Both the position numbers and the translations under genes were made by a program. From positions 124,001 to 188,000 of the forward strand of contig NZ_AQVE01000002.1 of assembly GCF_000371925.1 (NCBI RefSeq): DNA of 64,000 nt. Direction: 5' to 3'. Position 1 is the first letter of the stretch, and each line of letters starts with the position of its first letter. The stretch is from Thiolinea disciformis DSM 14473. GTDB lineage: Bacteria > Pseudomonadota > Gammaproteobacteria > Thiotrichales > Thiotrichaceae. The notes under the pieces were generated by a model. It worked only from the letters and a program-made list of their open reading frames with translations. It ran no database searches and was not told the origin of the DNA. This document shows positions 38,167-46,965 of this stretch, piece by piece.

Positions 38167-39152
38167 AAGCTTTTTGCGGCATTTTGTTTAAATCGACGGC
38201 GATAAGGGGCTGGGCTCAACTGATACGCTTCACGAAAGGCGCGGGATAAAGTCGCCAGTGAGCTAAAACCGGTACGTAGGGCAATTTCTTGCATGGACAA
38301 ATGGGTATCAGTCACTAAGCGGCGCGCACTTTGTAGCCGTAAATGCAGATAATACTGCGTGGGTGAGCAGTGCAGATGTTCACGAAATAGGTATTCTAAG
38401 AGGCGGATCGAGAGCTGAAGCTGTGCCGCTAATTGCTTTATGCTAAGCGGATCGTCCAAACGCTCACTCATTAGACGAATCGCAGCGGCAATACGCGGCT
38501 CTTGCTGACTTAGCAAACCTAAAGACACCAAAGGCTGAGCATCAGTGCCAGTGTGTACCGTGTCGTAGATAAAAATACTGGCGACTTCCAGAGCGAGTTG
38601 CTGACCGTAGCGGCTGCTAATCAAATGCAGCATGAAATCGAAACTGGGTGAAGCGCCACCGGTAGTGAAAATATTGCCATCCAACACGTAACGATCAGGC
38701 ATCACTTGCACATTCGGATAACGCAGTGCGAAGTCCTCCAAGTCTTCCCAATGGGTGGTGGCCTTTTTATTCGTTAGTAATCCCATACGCGCTAATACCC
38801 AGCTTCCTGCTTCAATTCCGCCAATGAAGCGAAAGCGCGGAATGAGTTTATGCAATTGGCGTAGCAAGGTTTTGTCGTAATGTTGCTCATTATTAAAGCC
38901 CGCAAGGATTAGTAAGAGATCGCCTTGGATTTGCGTATTCAAGATCGCATCGGGTTGAATGCTAATCCCACAGGTGAGCACGGCTGCTTGATTATTGGGC
39001 GTATAAATCTGCCAGTCGAAGAGTTTAGTTTGTGCCAAACGATTCGCACCCCGCATCACATCCAAGACACAGGCCAACGACATGAGCGACGATTCTGAAC
39101 CAATGATCAAGGCAATTTTTAAGGGTTCAGTGGAGCGCGTGAATAGGTTCAT
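38163..39152 (-). CDS. cdhR: GlxA-family AraC regulator, probable carnitine regulator CdhR
   Basis: This transcriptional regulator has an amino-terminal DJ-1/GATase-like domain (about 10-180; LKIALIIGSESSLMSLACVLDVMRGANRLA) and a C-terminal AraC helix-turn-helix pair (LSIKQLAAQLQLSIRLLEYLFR and MQEIALRTGFSSLATLSRAFRE). It resembles Pseudomonas CdhR, the activator of carnitine dehydrogenase genes, and lies divergent from exactly those genes. I chose the ATG at 39152 because the family begins near LKIALIIG; a TTG at 39188 would lengthen it by 12 residues. Both starts lack a good ribosome binding site. The divergent gap of about 90 bp must hold the operator. Confidence 0.82.
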   Translation of the reverse strand: MNLFTRSTEPLKIALIIGSESSLMSLACVLDVMRGANRLAQTKLFDWQIYTPNNQAAVLTCGISIQPDAILNTQIQGDLLLILAGFNNEQHYDKTLLRQLHKLIPRFRFIGGIEAGSWVLARMGLLTNKKATTHWEDLEDFALRYPNVQVMPDRYVLDGNIFTTGGASPSFDFMLHLISSRYGQQLALEVASIFIYDTVHTGTDAQPLVSLGLLSQQEPRIAAAIRLMSERLDDPLSIKQLAAQLQLSIRLLEYLFREHLHCSPTQYYLHLRLQSARRLVTDTHLSMQEIALRTGFSSLATLSRAFREAYQLSPAPYRRRFKQNAAKSF

Positions 39153-39242
39153 TGCGTTTTTAGCAAAATAAATTGCGAATAAAGTCAATCATAGCGCAAA
39201 ACCTCATGCCATGATGCACAGAGTGAGATTGAGGAGTTCATC

Positions 39243-40145
39243 ATGCTTAAGCCAAATCGCCATGTCTTTATCACTTGTGCCGTGACGGGTGCAGGCGATA
39301 CCACCAGCCGTTCCAATAAAGTTCCCGTAACCCCGCGTCAAATTGCCGATAGTTGCATTGAAGCTGCCCAAGCCGGTGCTGCGGTGGTGCATATTCATGT
39401 ACGTAATCCGCAAACCGGCGGCCCTGCGCGCGATCCTGCTTTATACCGTGAAGTAGTGGATTATATTCGTGAGTCCGGCGTGGATATGGTGCTAAACCTG
39501 ACGGCGGGCATGGGCGGGGATTTAACCTTAGGTAGTGTAGAGCAACCCTTGCCACCCGCTACCCTAGGCACGGATATGGCTGGAGCAACCGAACGTTTAG
39601 CGCATGTACGTGAACTCTTACCTGAAATTTGTACGCTGGATTGCGGCACCATGAATTTCGGCGAAGGCGATTATGTAATGACCAATACACCAGCCACGTT
39701 GAAAGAAATGGCGCGCCAAATCAAAGAACTAGGGGTGCGTCCTGAAATTGAGGCTTTTGATACCGGCCATATTCTGCTCGCTAAATGGCTAAAAGAGCAG
39801 GGCTTGATTGAAGATCCGGGCATGATTCAATTGTGCATGGGCATTCCGTGGGGTGCGCCGGATGATTTTTCTACCTTTATGGCGATGGTGAATGCGGTGC
39901 CGAAAGAGTGGACTTTCTCGGCGTTTTCGATTGGACGAAATCAATTGCCGTATGCGGCGATGGCGATTCTAGCGGGTGGCAATATTCGCGTTGGTTTAGA
40001 AGATAATATTTGGCTGGATAAAGGCGTATTGGCGAGCAATGGCGATTTAGTCAAGCGTGCGGTGACCATTGCGGAAGGCATGGGCTGCAAGATTATGATG
40101 CCGAATGAAGTTCGTCAAAAAATGCAATTGCAGAAGCGCTGGTAA
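39243..40145 (+). CDS. cdhC: BKACE-family 3-dehydrocarnitine cleavage enzyme
   Basis: This 300-residue zinc enzyme of the beta-keto acid cleavage family (DUF849) has metal ligands His50 and His52 in VVHIHVRNP. It also has the family motifs [17 protein letters not shown] and [11 protein letters not shown]. The neighbours specify the substrate: with carnitine dehydrogenase next to it, the reaction should be 3-dehydrocarnitine plus acetyl-CoA giving betainyl-CoA plus acetoacetate. BKACE enzymes act on many beta-keto acids, so substrate is inferred from context. It has a strong GAGGAG ribosome binding site and is the first gene of the rightward operon. Confidence 0.9.
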   Translation: MLKPNRHVFITCAVTGAGDTTSRSNKVPVTPRQIADSCIEAAQAGAAVVHIHVRNPQTGGPARDPALYREVVDYIRESGVDMVLNLTAGMGGDLTLGSVEQPLPPATLGTDMAGATERLAHVRELLPEICTLDCGTMNFGEGDYVMTNTPATLKEMARQIKELGVRPEIEAFDTGHILLAKWLKEQGLIEDPGMIQLCMGIPWGAPDDFSTFMAMVNAVPKEWTFSAFSIGRNQLPYAAMAILAGGNIRVGLEDNIWLDKGVLASNGDLVKRAVTIAEGMGCKIMMPNEVRQKMQLQKRW

Positions 40146-40155
40146 GGAGTTAATG

Positions 40156-41628
40156 ATGCAGCAAATTAAACAAGCAGCAGTGATTGGCGGTGGTGTGATT
40201 GGTGCGGGTTGGGTGGCACGTTTGATTGAAAATGGCATTAGCGTGCGTATTTATGATCCTGATCCGACTGCTCCGCAAAAAGTCGATGCGGTACTCAATA
40301 ATAGCCGCCACGCCTATAGCAAATTGACCATGGCACCACGCCGCGCCGAAGGAAAGTTTACCTTCGCTAGTGATATTGCTAGCGCGGTTAAAAACGCGGA
40401 TTGGATTGTCGAAGCTGTACCAGAGCGGCTGGATTTAAAGCAAAAGATTTACCGTGAGATTGAGGCGGCTGCTCCTCAAGCTACGATTATTGCCTCCTCC
40501 ACCTCCGGGATTTTACCGACTGATTTGCAAGCTGGCTTACAGCACCCTGAACGATTGTTAGTTGCCCATCCGTTTAATCCAGTTTACCTCTTGCCTTTGG
40601 TGGAATTGGTCGGTGGTCAGCAAACGACTGCTGCCACCATTGAGCGTGCACAAGCGTTTTATCGCAGCATGGGTATGCATCCTTTGCATATCAAAAAGGA
40701 AATCGAAGCTTTCATTGCGGATCGTTTATTGGAAGCGGTTTGGCGTGAGTCTTTATGGCTAGTTAGCGATGGTATTGCTAGTACCGAAGATGTGGACGAT
40801 GCGATTCGTTATGGCTTTGGTTTGCGTTGGGCGCAGATGGGTTTATTTGAAACTTATCGCATTGCGGGTGGCGAAGCAGGGATGCGCCATTTCATGGAGC
40901 AATTTGGCCCTTGTTTGACTTGGCCTTGGACGAAGTTGACCGATGTGCCTGAATTCAACGATCAATTAGTCGATTTGATTGCAGGTCAATCGGATGCGCA
41001 ATCCGGTCACCACAGCATTCGTGAACTGGAGCGGATTCGCGATAATAATCTAATCGCGATCCTACAAGCATTGAAAGCCCATGATTGGGGCGCGGGCAAA
41101 GCTTTAGCGGCTTATGAAAAGGCGCAATACGATGCGGCAGCAACTCCAGCGCAAACGCAGGTCGATTACAGCCAGCCCATCAAAACCGTAGAGCGCAGCG
41201 TGCCGACAGATTGGACCGATTACAATAATCACATGAATGAAAGTCGTTATCTGCAAGTGTCGAGCGATGCGACCGATGCGTTTATGCGTTTGATTGGGGT
41301 GGATGCGGCTTATGTGGAAGCGGGTGGCTCTTACTTTACGGTGGAAACGCATATTCGACATTTGGACGAAGTACGCGCTTTAGAGCCGATTGTGGTCACC
41401 ACGCAAGTGTTGCAGGGTAGTGGGAAAAAGCTGCATCTCTTTAATCGCATCCAGCACGCGGATGGGCGCTTATTAGCCACGGCGGAGCATATGTTAATTC
41501 ATGTAAGTTTAAAGACACGTAGCGCCAGTTTGCCAAGTGAAGCAGTAGCGCAGAAGCTGGCTGAAATCGCGCAAGCACAAGCGCATTTAGCCAAGCCAGA
41601 CGGAGCCGGACGCGCCATTGGAGGCTAG
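40156..41628 (+). CDS. cdhA: Carnitine 3-dehydrogenase fused to betainyl-CoA thioesterase
   Basis: About 490 residues with two domains. The first 310 or so form a 3-hydroxyacyl-CoA dehydrogenase-type NAD enzyme: Rossmann motif GGGVIGAGWVARL, AVPERLDLKQKIYREIE, VAHPFNPVYLLPLVELVGG, and RLGLRWAQ-like YGFGLRWAQMG typical of L-carnitine dehydrogenase. From about residue 350, VPTDWTDYNNHMNESRYL and TVETHIRHLDEV form a hot-dog thioesterase like CdhB. Pseudomonas has separate cdhA and cdhB genes, while some rhizobial enzymes carry the same fusion. The product should oxidise carnitine and release glycine betaine from betainyl-CoA. Two ATGs (40153, 40156) follow AAGGAG; spacing favours the second. Confidence 0.9.
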   Translation: MQQIKQAAVIGGGVIGAGWVARLIENGISVRIYDPDPTAPQKVDAVLNNSRHAYSKLTMAPRRAEGKFTFASDIASAVKNADWIVEAVPERLDLKQKIYREIEAAAPQATIIASSTSGILPTDLQAGLQHPERLLVAHPFNPVYLLPLVELVGGQQTTAATIERAQAFYRSMGMHPLHIKKEIEAFIADRLLEAVWRESLWLVSDGIASTEDVDDAIRYGFGLRWAQMGLFETYRIAGGEAGMRHFMEQFGPCLTWPWTKLTDVPEFNDQLVDLIAGQSDAQSGHHSIRELERIRDNNLIAILQALKAHDWGAGKALAAYEKAQYDAAATPAQTQVDYSQPIKTVERSVPTDWTDYNNHMNESRYLQVSSDATDAFMRLIGVDAAYVEAGGSYFTVETHIRHLDEVRALEPIVVTTQVLQGSGKKLHLFNRIQHADGRLLATAEHMLIHVSLKTRSASLPSEAVAQKLAEIAQAQAHLAKPDGAGRAIGG

Positions 41629-41630
41629 CA

Positions 41631-42791
41631 ATGGAGTTTGGATTAAGCACTGAGCAACAACTGATTGTCGATACGGTGCGCAGCTTCGTGGAAAACGAAA
41701 TGTATCCCCACGAAGCTGAAATCGAACGCACGGGGCAAGTGCCTTTGGAATTAGGTTTAGAAATCCGCGATAAATGCCGCGACTTGGGTTTTTATGCCGC
41801 GAATATGCCCGAAGCAGTGGGCGGCGGTGGTTTAAATCATTTAGATTTTACGCTCTTGGAGCGTGAATTAGGCCGTCCTTCAATGGCTTTGTCAGTGTTC
41901 TTTGGTCGACCTTCAGGAATTTTATTAGCTTGTGAAGGCGAGCAGCGCGAACGTTATTTATTACCGGCGGTGCGTGGCGAACGCTTTGATGCTTTAGCCA
42001 TGACTGAACCAGATGCGGGTTCGGATGTGCGTGGTATGAAATGCTATGCCAAACAGGATGGCGGCGATTGGATCATCAATGGCTCGAAGCATTTCATTAG
42101 CCATGCCGATATTGCTGATTTTGTGATTGTGTTTGTCGCGACCGGCGAAGAGCAAACCGCGCAGGGCAAGAAAAAGCTCATTACTTGCTTTCTGGTTGAT
42201 CGTGATACCGCAGGCTTTGAAATCCGCAAAGGTTATCAATCTGTCAGTCATCGCGGTTATCACAATTGCATTTTGAATTTCGATAATTGCCGCGTTCCTG
42301 CTGCACAAATCTTAGGCGAAGTACACCAAGGTTTCGATATGGCCAATAAATGGCTCTATGGCACACGCTTAACCGTTGCAGCCTTTTGTGTCGGGCGCGC
42401 ACGGCGCGTCTTTGAATTAGCGCTACCTTATGCAGCCGAACGCAAGCAATTTGGGCAAGCGATTGGTCGTTTCCAAGGCGTGTCTTTTAAGCTTGCCGAT
42501 ATGATTACCGAGATTGATGCCGCCGATTATTTAACCCTTGCGGCGGCTTGGAAAATGGATCAAGGCTTGGATGCGGATCGGGAAATTGCTAGCGCAAAAT
42601 TATATGCGACCGAAATGCTCGCGCGGGTGACGGATCAAGCTTTGCAAATCTTTGGTGGTATGGGTTTGATGAGCGATTTGCCCCTAGAACGTTTTTGGCG
42701 GGATGCACGGGTGGAGCGTATTTGGGATGGTACTTCCGAGATTCAACGCCATATTATTTCGCGCCATCTGCTGCGCCCTCTGGGGTGCTAA
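41631..42791 (+). CDS. Acyl-CoA dehydrogenase, probable gamma-butyrobetainyl-CoA dehydrogenase
   Basis: This 386-residue FAD enzyme shows TEPDAGSDVRGMKC, the FAD and substrate-binding INGSKHFISHAD, RKQFGQAIGRFQGV, and a C-terminal QIFGGMGLMSDLPLERFWRDARVERIWDGTSE in parts. In most family members the catalytic base is the Glu of Y/W-E-G-T; here the position is Asp366 (IWDGTSEIQ), a conservative change. The position next to carnitine dehydrogenase, a CoA ligase and CaiD suggests the substrate is gamma-butyrobetainyl-CoA, giving crotonobetainyl-CoA. A good GGAGG ribosome binding site precedes ATG. It starts 2 bp after the fusion gene. Confidence 0.85.
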   Translation: MEFGLSTEQQLIVDTVRSFVENEMYPHEAEIERTGQVPLELGLEIRDKCRDLGFYAANMPEAVGGGGLNHLDFTLLERELGRPSMALSVFFGRPSGILLACEGEQRERYLLPAVRGERFDALAMTEPDAGSDVRGMKCYAKQDGGDWIINGSKHFISHADIADFVIVFVATGEEQTAQGKKKLITCFLVDRDTAGFEIRKGYQSVSHRGYHNCILNFDNCRVPAAQILGEVHQGFDMANKWLYGTRLTVAAFCVGRARRVFELALPYAAERKQFGQAIGRFQGVSFKLADMITEIDAADYLTLAAAWKMDQGLDADREIASAKLYATEMLARVTDQALQIFGGMGLMSDLPLERFWRDARVERIWDGTSEIQRHIISRHLLRPLGC

Positions 42792-44888
42792 ATGCAGCGC
42801 CCCTTTGATTTAAAGCGCCTATTACGTCCACGCTCGATAGCTGTGGTTGGTGGTAATTCGGCGTTGAATGTCTTACTGCAATGCCAGCGCATGGGCTATG
42901 AGGGTCAATTATGGCCGATTCATCCCACCCGTACCGAAATGGCGGGTTTAAGCGTTTATCGCAGTATCGCTGATTTACCAACTGCCCCTGATGCTTGTTT
43001 TGTGGGTGTGAATCGCCAACTTACGGCGCAGATTATTGCAGCGCTTGCGGCCAAAGATGCGGGTGGGGCGATTTGTTATGCCTCTGGTTTCCGCGAAGCG
43101 GATGCGGAAGGTGAACGCTTAGAAGCTGAGTTACAAGCTGTTGCTACGATTCCGGTGCTTGGCCCTAATTGCTATGGTTTGATTAATTATATCGACGGTG
43201 TAGCACTGTGGCCGGATCAACACGGTGGAAAGCGCTTAGCAGCACAGCAAACCGGCGTGGCATTATTAGCACAATCCTCGAATTTGGCGATTAATCTCAC
43301 CATGCAGCAACGCGGCTTACCCGTCGCTTATGTTTTGACAGCGGGTAATCAGATGCAAATCGGCTTATCTGATCTCGCTTTGGCGGTATTAGATGATCCG
43401 CGTGTCACGGCTTTGGGTTTACACATTGAAGGTTTTGATTCGATTGCCGGATTTGAAGCTTTAGCGCGCAAAGCACGTTTTCTACATAAACCCGTGGTGG
43501 TTCTCAAAGTCGGCAAAACGAGCCAAGCCCAGCAAGCGGCCTTAACCCATACCGCTTCTTTAGCAGGTTCTCAAGCTGCATCAACTGCCTTTTTAAAGCG
43601 CTTAGGTTTTGGGCAAGTCGACTCAATTGCAGCTTTTTTAGAAACTCTTAAGCTGTTGCATGTACATGCTAGTTTGAGCACTTATAGTCTTTCTTCACTC
43701 AGTTGTTCCGGTGGTGAAGCGAGTTTAATAGCCGATGCTGCTGTAAATCGTAAAGTTTATTTCCCAACGCTAACCCCTGAGCAAAAAGCACCGATTGAAG
43801 CCGTATTGGGGCCGACAGTGACGGTGAATAATCCGCTGGATTATCAAACCTATGTCTGGGGCGATGAGCCAGCGATGACTGCAGCTTTTACCCATTTATT
43901 AAAAATCGGCTTTGGTTTGAGCCTATTGATTTTGGATTTTCCTCATCCTGAGCGTTGTCAGCACGATGACTGGTTAATCGCATTGCGTGCCCTCGAAGCT
44001 GCGGTACAAACCACGGGACAAAAAGCCGCACTGGTGGCTAGCCTGCCGGAGAATCTGCCAGAGGTGTACGTCGAGCGCTTAGCTTTTCAAGGGATTGCCG
44101 CTTTAAGTGGTTTTGATGAAGCCATAATAGCAGCAGAGATTGCTGCGGAGATCGGGGCTTATTGGCAGCAAGCGGAAGCTCAGCCTTTAATACATCCAGC
44201 GGTTTCGACCTTGTCAGCGCAAACCTTCTTGTCAGCGCAAACCTTAGATGAAGCCACCGCGAAAGCTTTCTTGGCACAAGCTGGCGTGTCTATACCGCGT
44301 GGGCAAACCGTGCAAAGTTTAGAGGAAGCACTCGCGGTGGCTGAGCAATTAAATTATCCGCTGGTGTTGAAAGCCTTAGGGATTGCGCATAAAACTGAGC
44401 AACAAGCAGTGTGCTTAAATTTGCAGAATGCGGCAGCCTTGAGCCAAGCCTTTGCTGATATAAAGGATTTAGGTTCAGGTTTATATCTGGAGCAAATGAT
44501 TAAGGCAGGTGTGGCTGAATTATTAGTAGGCTTTCATCGCGATCCACGCCTCGGCTTAGTCATGACACTCGGCTTGGGTGGGATTTGGGTGGAATTATTT
44601 CGCGATAGCCAAACCTTATTATTGCCGAGTTCTGAAAGCGAGATTAAGCAAGCATTATTCAGCTTAAAAGCTGCGCCTTTATTGCAAGCTTATCGCGGTA
44701 AACCGCCTGCTGATCTAGACGCAGCGCTAGCGGCGATTATGTCCATTCAAGCCTTTGTTTTAAACAATGCCGCTGCCATTCACGAATTGGATATCAATCC
44801 TTTAATGGTTTGTGCGTCGGGGCAAGGCGCGTATGCCGTGGATGCTTTATTGAGTATGGCTTTAAGCGAGGAGCAGAACCATGACTGA
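42792..44888 (+). CDS. ADP-forming acyl-CoA synthetase (probable butyrobetaine/carnitine CoA ligase)
   Basis: This 698-residue single-chain NDP-forming acyl-CoA synthetase has an amino-terminal CoA-binding domain (PRSIAVVGGNSALNVLL), a succinyl-CoA ligase-like middle with the probable phospho-His253 in ALTHTASLAGSQ, and a C-terminal ATP-grasp domain (about 480-698; NYPLVLKALGIAHKTEQQAV, VMTLGLGGIWVELFRD, HELDINPLMV). Context suggests it activates gamma-butyrobetaine, crotonobetaine or carnitine to the CoA ester. Known carnitine pathways use an AMP-forming ligase (CaiC type) or the CaiB CoA-transferase instead. The start codon abuts the previous stop. A near-perfect 18-base duplication lies in the linker at 44211. 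Confidence 0.85.
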   Translation: MQRPFDLKRLLRPRSIAVVGGNSALNVLLQCQRMGYEGQLWPIHPTRTEMAGLSVYRSIADLPTAPDACFVGVNRQLTAQIIAALAAKDAGGAICYASGFREADAEGERLEAELQAVATIPVLGPNCYGLINYIDGVALWPDQHGGKRLAAQQTGVALLAQSSNLAINLTMQQRGLPVAYVLTAGNQMQIGLSDLALAVLDDPRVTALGLHIEGFDSIAGFEALARKARFLHKPVVVLKVGKTSQAQQAALTHTASLAGSQAASTAFLKRLGFGQVDSIAAFLETLKLLHVHASLSTYSLSSLSCSGGEASLIADAAVNRKVYFPTLTPEQKAPIEAVLGPTVTVNNPLDYQTYVWGDEPAMTAAFTHLLKIGFGLSLLILDFPHPERCQHDDWLIALRALEAAVQTTGQKAALVASLPENLPEVYVERLAFQGIAALSGFDEAIIAAEIAAEIGAYWQQAEAQPLIHPAVSTLSAQTFLSAQTLDEATAKAFLAQAGVSIPRGQTVQSLEEALAVAEQLNYPLVLKALGIAHKTEQQAVCLNLQNAAALSQAFADIKDLGSGLYLEQMIKAGVAELLVGFHRDPRLGLVMTLGLGGIWVELFRDSQTLLLPSSESEIKQALFSLKAAPLLQAYRGKPPADLDAALAAIMSIQAFVLNNAAAIHELDINPLMVCASGQGAYAVDALLSMALSEEQNHD
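44211..44246 (+). repeat. Tandem 18-base duplication inside the CoA synthetase gene
   Basis: Two adjacent 18-base units (TTGTCAGCGCAAACCTTC and TTGTCAGCGCAAACCTTA) differ at one base. They encode LSAQTF-LSAQTL in the linker before the ATP-grasp domain. The frame is kept. Confidence 0.95.
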
Positions 44889-45669
44889 ATCTGTGGTGAA
44901 AACGCGGCGTGAAGGCGCGATTTTAGAGGTCACTTTAGATCGCCCAAAAGCCAATACGATTGATTTAGCGACCAGCCGTTTGATGGGGCAAACCTTCAAA
45001 GCTTTTCGGGATGATCCAGACTTGCGTGTCGCGATTGTGCGTACTGCAGGCGAGAAATTCTTCTCAGCAGGTTGGGATTTGAAGGCTGCCGCGAATGGGG
45101 ATGCGGTGGATGGTGATTATGGGGTTGGTGGTTTTGCGGGTTTGCAAGAGTTACGTGATTTGAATAAGCCCGTGATTGCAGCCGTGAATGGTATGGCGGT
45201 GGGCGGTGGCTTTGAGTTGGCTTTGTCTGCCGATTTAATTTACGCCACGGCGCATAGTAGCTTTGCTTTGCCTGAAATTCGTGCAGGTACTTTGGCGGAT
45301 GCAGCGACTGTGAAGCTCCCTAAGCGCATTCCTTATCATGTCGCGATGGATTTATTGTTCACAGGTCGCTGGATGGATGTGCAAGAGGCGCAGCGCTGGG
45401 GCTTAGTGAATGAAATTTTAGCCGATGAAGCTGCTTTAATGAACCGTGTTTGGGAAATCGCGCGTTTATTGGCTTCGGGGCCACCTTTAGTCTTTGCTGC
45501 GATTAAAGAAGTAGCGCGTGAAGCAGAAGCAATGAGCTTCCAAAATGCGATGAATTACATCACCAAACGAAAGTTCGCGACGGTTGATGCGCTCTATGAT
45601 AGCGAGGATAATTTGGAAGGTTTTAAAGCCTTCGCGGAGAAGCGTAATCCAGTTTGGAAGGGCAGATAA
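44881..45669 (+). CDS. caiD: Carnitinyl-CoA dehydratase / crotonobetainyl-CoA hydratase
   Basis: This 262-residue crotonase-fold enzyme is highly similar to E. coli CaiD: LEVTLDRPKANTIDLATS, FRDDPDLRVAIVRTAGEKFFSAGWDLKAAA in parts, VIAAVNGMAVGGGFELALSADLI, and the characteristic ending FAEKRNPVWKGR. CaiD interconverts crotonobetainyl-CoA and L-carnitinyl-CoA. The E. coli segment with PDSGGVLRLP reads ADAATVKLP here, a local difference near the active-site loop. It overlaps the ligase gene by 8 bp, with GAGGAG upstream. It completes an aerobic route from gamma-butyrobetaine to carnitine when combined with the acyl-CoA dehydrogenase and the ligase. Confidence 0.93.
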   Translation: MTESVVKTRREGAILEVTLDRPKANTIDLATSRLMGQTFKAFRDDPDLRVAIVRTAGEKFFSAGWDLKAAANGDAVDGDYGVGGFAGLQELRDLNKPVIAAVNGMAVGGGFELALSADLIYATAHSSFALPEIRAGTLADAATVKLPKRIPYHVAMDLLFTGRWMDVQEAQRWGLVNEILADEAALMNRVWEIARLLASGPPLVFAAIKEVAREAEAMSFQNAMNYITKRKFATVDALYDSEDNLEGFKAFAEKRNPVWKGR

Positions 45670-45768
45670 ATCTTATCGCTAGTGGCATAGTCGACTCAGG
45701 CTGGGGCTGTTTAAAACCTTGAGAATACCCGTTGATGGGCTTAGGGGCAGTTTTAAAAAGGACTGGGT

Positions 45769-46443
45769 TTGTTACGTATTTTTTTCTGGAAGCTAGGTTT
45801 TGAGTGGGTGAACCTATTGCGCTTGTTATGGCCTCGGCATACAGAGCGTATTTATTATTTTGCGTTTGGTGCGAATCTGAGTCCGGAGGTTCTCAAGCAG
45901 CGGCGGATTGCGGTGTTTGAAACGCTTGATTTTGCCTTACAGGATTGCGCCTTACGTTTTACCCAAAGTGGTTTTTATCAAGACCATGGGTTTGCTTCGG
46001 CTGAGCCAGCATTGGGTGAAAGGGTCTATGGCAAGCTGTATTTAATTCGGCAAAGCGATGCACGCCGTATGGATTATTACGAAGGTGTGCCATGGTTGCG
46101 GGCACATCATAAAGTTATGACTAGGCAACAGGGCTACTATTTCTATTATTACCGCGCTACGCAAGTAGTTGAGAACCTAAAACCAACCCAAGAATACTTG
46201 GATTACATCACTCAAGCCTACCGTAAAATGGACATGGTGCCCATCGACTATATTCAGGCAATGGAAGCCCTTCCGGTTTTGCGGGTATTTAAACCCTTAA
46301 ACCGCACAGGCAATTTTGTGCGTAACTTAGCTGACTGGCCGCCAATCTTGCATCCCTTATTGATTCAATATGAGGCCAGCTGTCGACGCTTGGTGAAATG
46401 GACATGGAATATGTCTTTGCTCACAGGGTTGATTAAAGCCTAA
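45769..46443 (+). CDS. Gamma-glutamylcyclotransferase-fold protein
   Basis: This 224-residue protein has the GGCT/AIG2-like signature YYFAFGANLSPEVLKQRRI and a later acidic position in RRMDYYEGVPWLR, where the catalytic Glu is expected. The gamma-glutamyl cyclotransferase family cyclises gamma-glutamyl amines or dipeptides to 5-oxoproline; the substrate here is unknown. It begins with TTG after AAGGACTG and has an extra hydrophobic N-terminus (LRIFFWKLGFEWVNLLRLLW). A 99 bp gap separates it from caiD, so it may or may not belong to the carnitine operon. It is convergent with the VOC gene. Confidence 0.7.
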   Translation: MLRIFFWKLGFEWVNLLRLLWPRHTERIYYFAFGANLSPEVLKQRRIAVFETLDFALQDCALRFTQSGFYQDHGFASAEPALGERVYGKLYLIRQSDARRMDYYEGVPWLRAHHKVMTRQQGYYFYYYRATQVVENLKPTQEYLDYITQAYRKMDMVPIDYIQAMEALPVLRVFKPLNRTGNFVRNLADWPPILHPLLIQYEASCRRLVKWTWNMSLLTGLIKA

Positions 46444-46481
46444 TAAATGGTTAGAAATGGTGAGTTGAGCGACGCTTGATT

Positions 46482-46526
46482 TCCGCTTTGAAATACTGGA
46501 AAGACCGCATAGAGCACCAAAGCGGA
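46482..46526. terminator. Possible bidirectional terminator
   Basis: A 9 bp inverted repeat (TCCGCTTTG/CAAAGCGGA) with a 27 nt loop lies between the convergent GGCT and VOC genes. T runs are weak, so this is tentative. Confidence 0.35.
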
Positions 46527-46533
46527 GCTTTAT

Positions 46534-46965
46534 TTAAGGCGCAAGACTTAAATTCCGCTCAGCAGGTAAATCACTCAAATACTCCACAAACTCTACCTCA
46601 AATCCTGCTGGGTCGATGAAATACACATTTTTACGATAAGGTTCATCTGCGCCATTTTTAGCAATAGCATAACCTGCTTGTTGGAGGCGATGAATCAGTG
46701 CATCTAGGTTTTGTGTTACATAAGCAAAGTGCGCCAAGCCTAGGCTATGGCCTTCTAGTTTACGATTTTCTCCCTCACCATGATCACTCAGCGCTAGGTA
46801 GTGATAATCATCGCCAAAGTGTAGCCACTTGCGTGGCTTGCCATACCACTCGCCTTGGCCTTCAGCACGAATGCGCCAATGTGGAAATACTGCACGGTAG
46901 AATTTCAACATTGCATCCACATCGCTATTGCTGACTACTAAATTTACATGCTCTAAATACATCAT
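46534..46965 (-). CDS. VOC-family protein (glyoxalase-like), probable SoxR target
   Basis: This 143-residue single-copy vicinal oxygen chelate protein has a metal His in MYLEHVNLVVSNSDV, GLAHFAYVT and a terminal Glu in FIDPAGFEVEFVEY. It differs from glyoxalase I and from FosA; the specific activity is not clear, and resistance or ring-cleavage roles are both possible. It lies divergent from soxR. The gap holds a SoxR box placed in a MerR-type promoter pointing toward this gene: TTTACC, a 19 bp spacer, then TATCTT. It is therefore probably induced by redox-active compounds. Confidence 0.82.
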   Translation of the reverse strand: MMYLEHVNLVVSNSDVDAMLKFYRAVFPHWRIRAEGQGEWYGKPRKWLHFGDDYHYLALSDHGEGENRKLEGHSLGLAHFAYVTQNLDALIHRLQQAGYAIAKNGADEPYRKNVYFIDPAGFEVEFVEYLSDLPAERNLSLAP

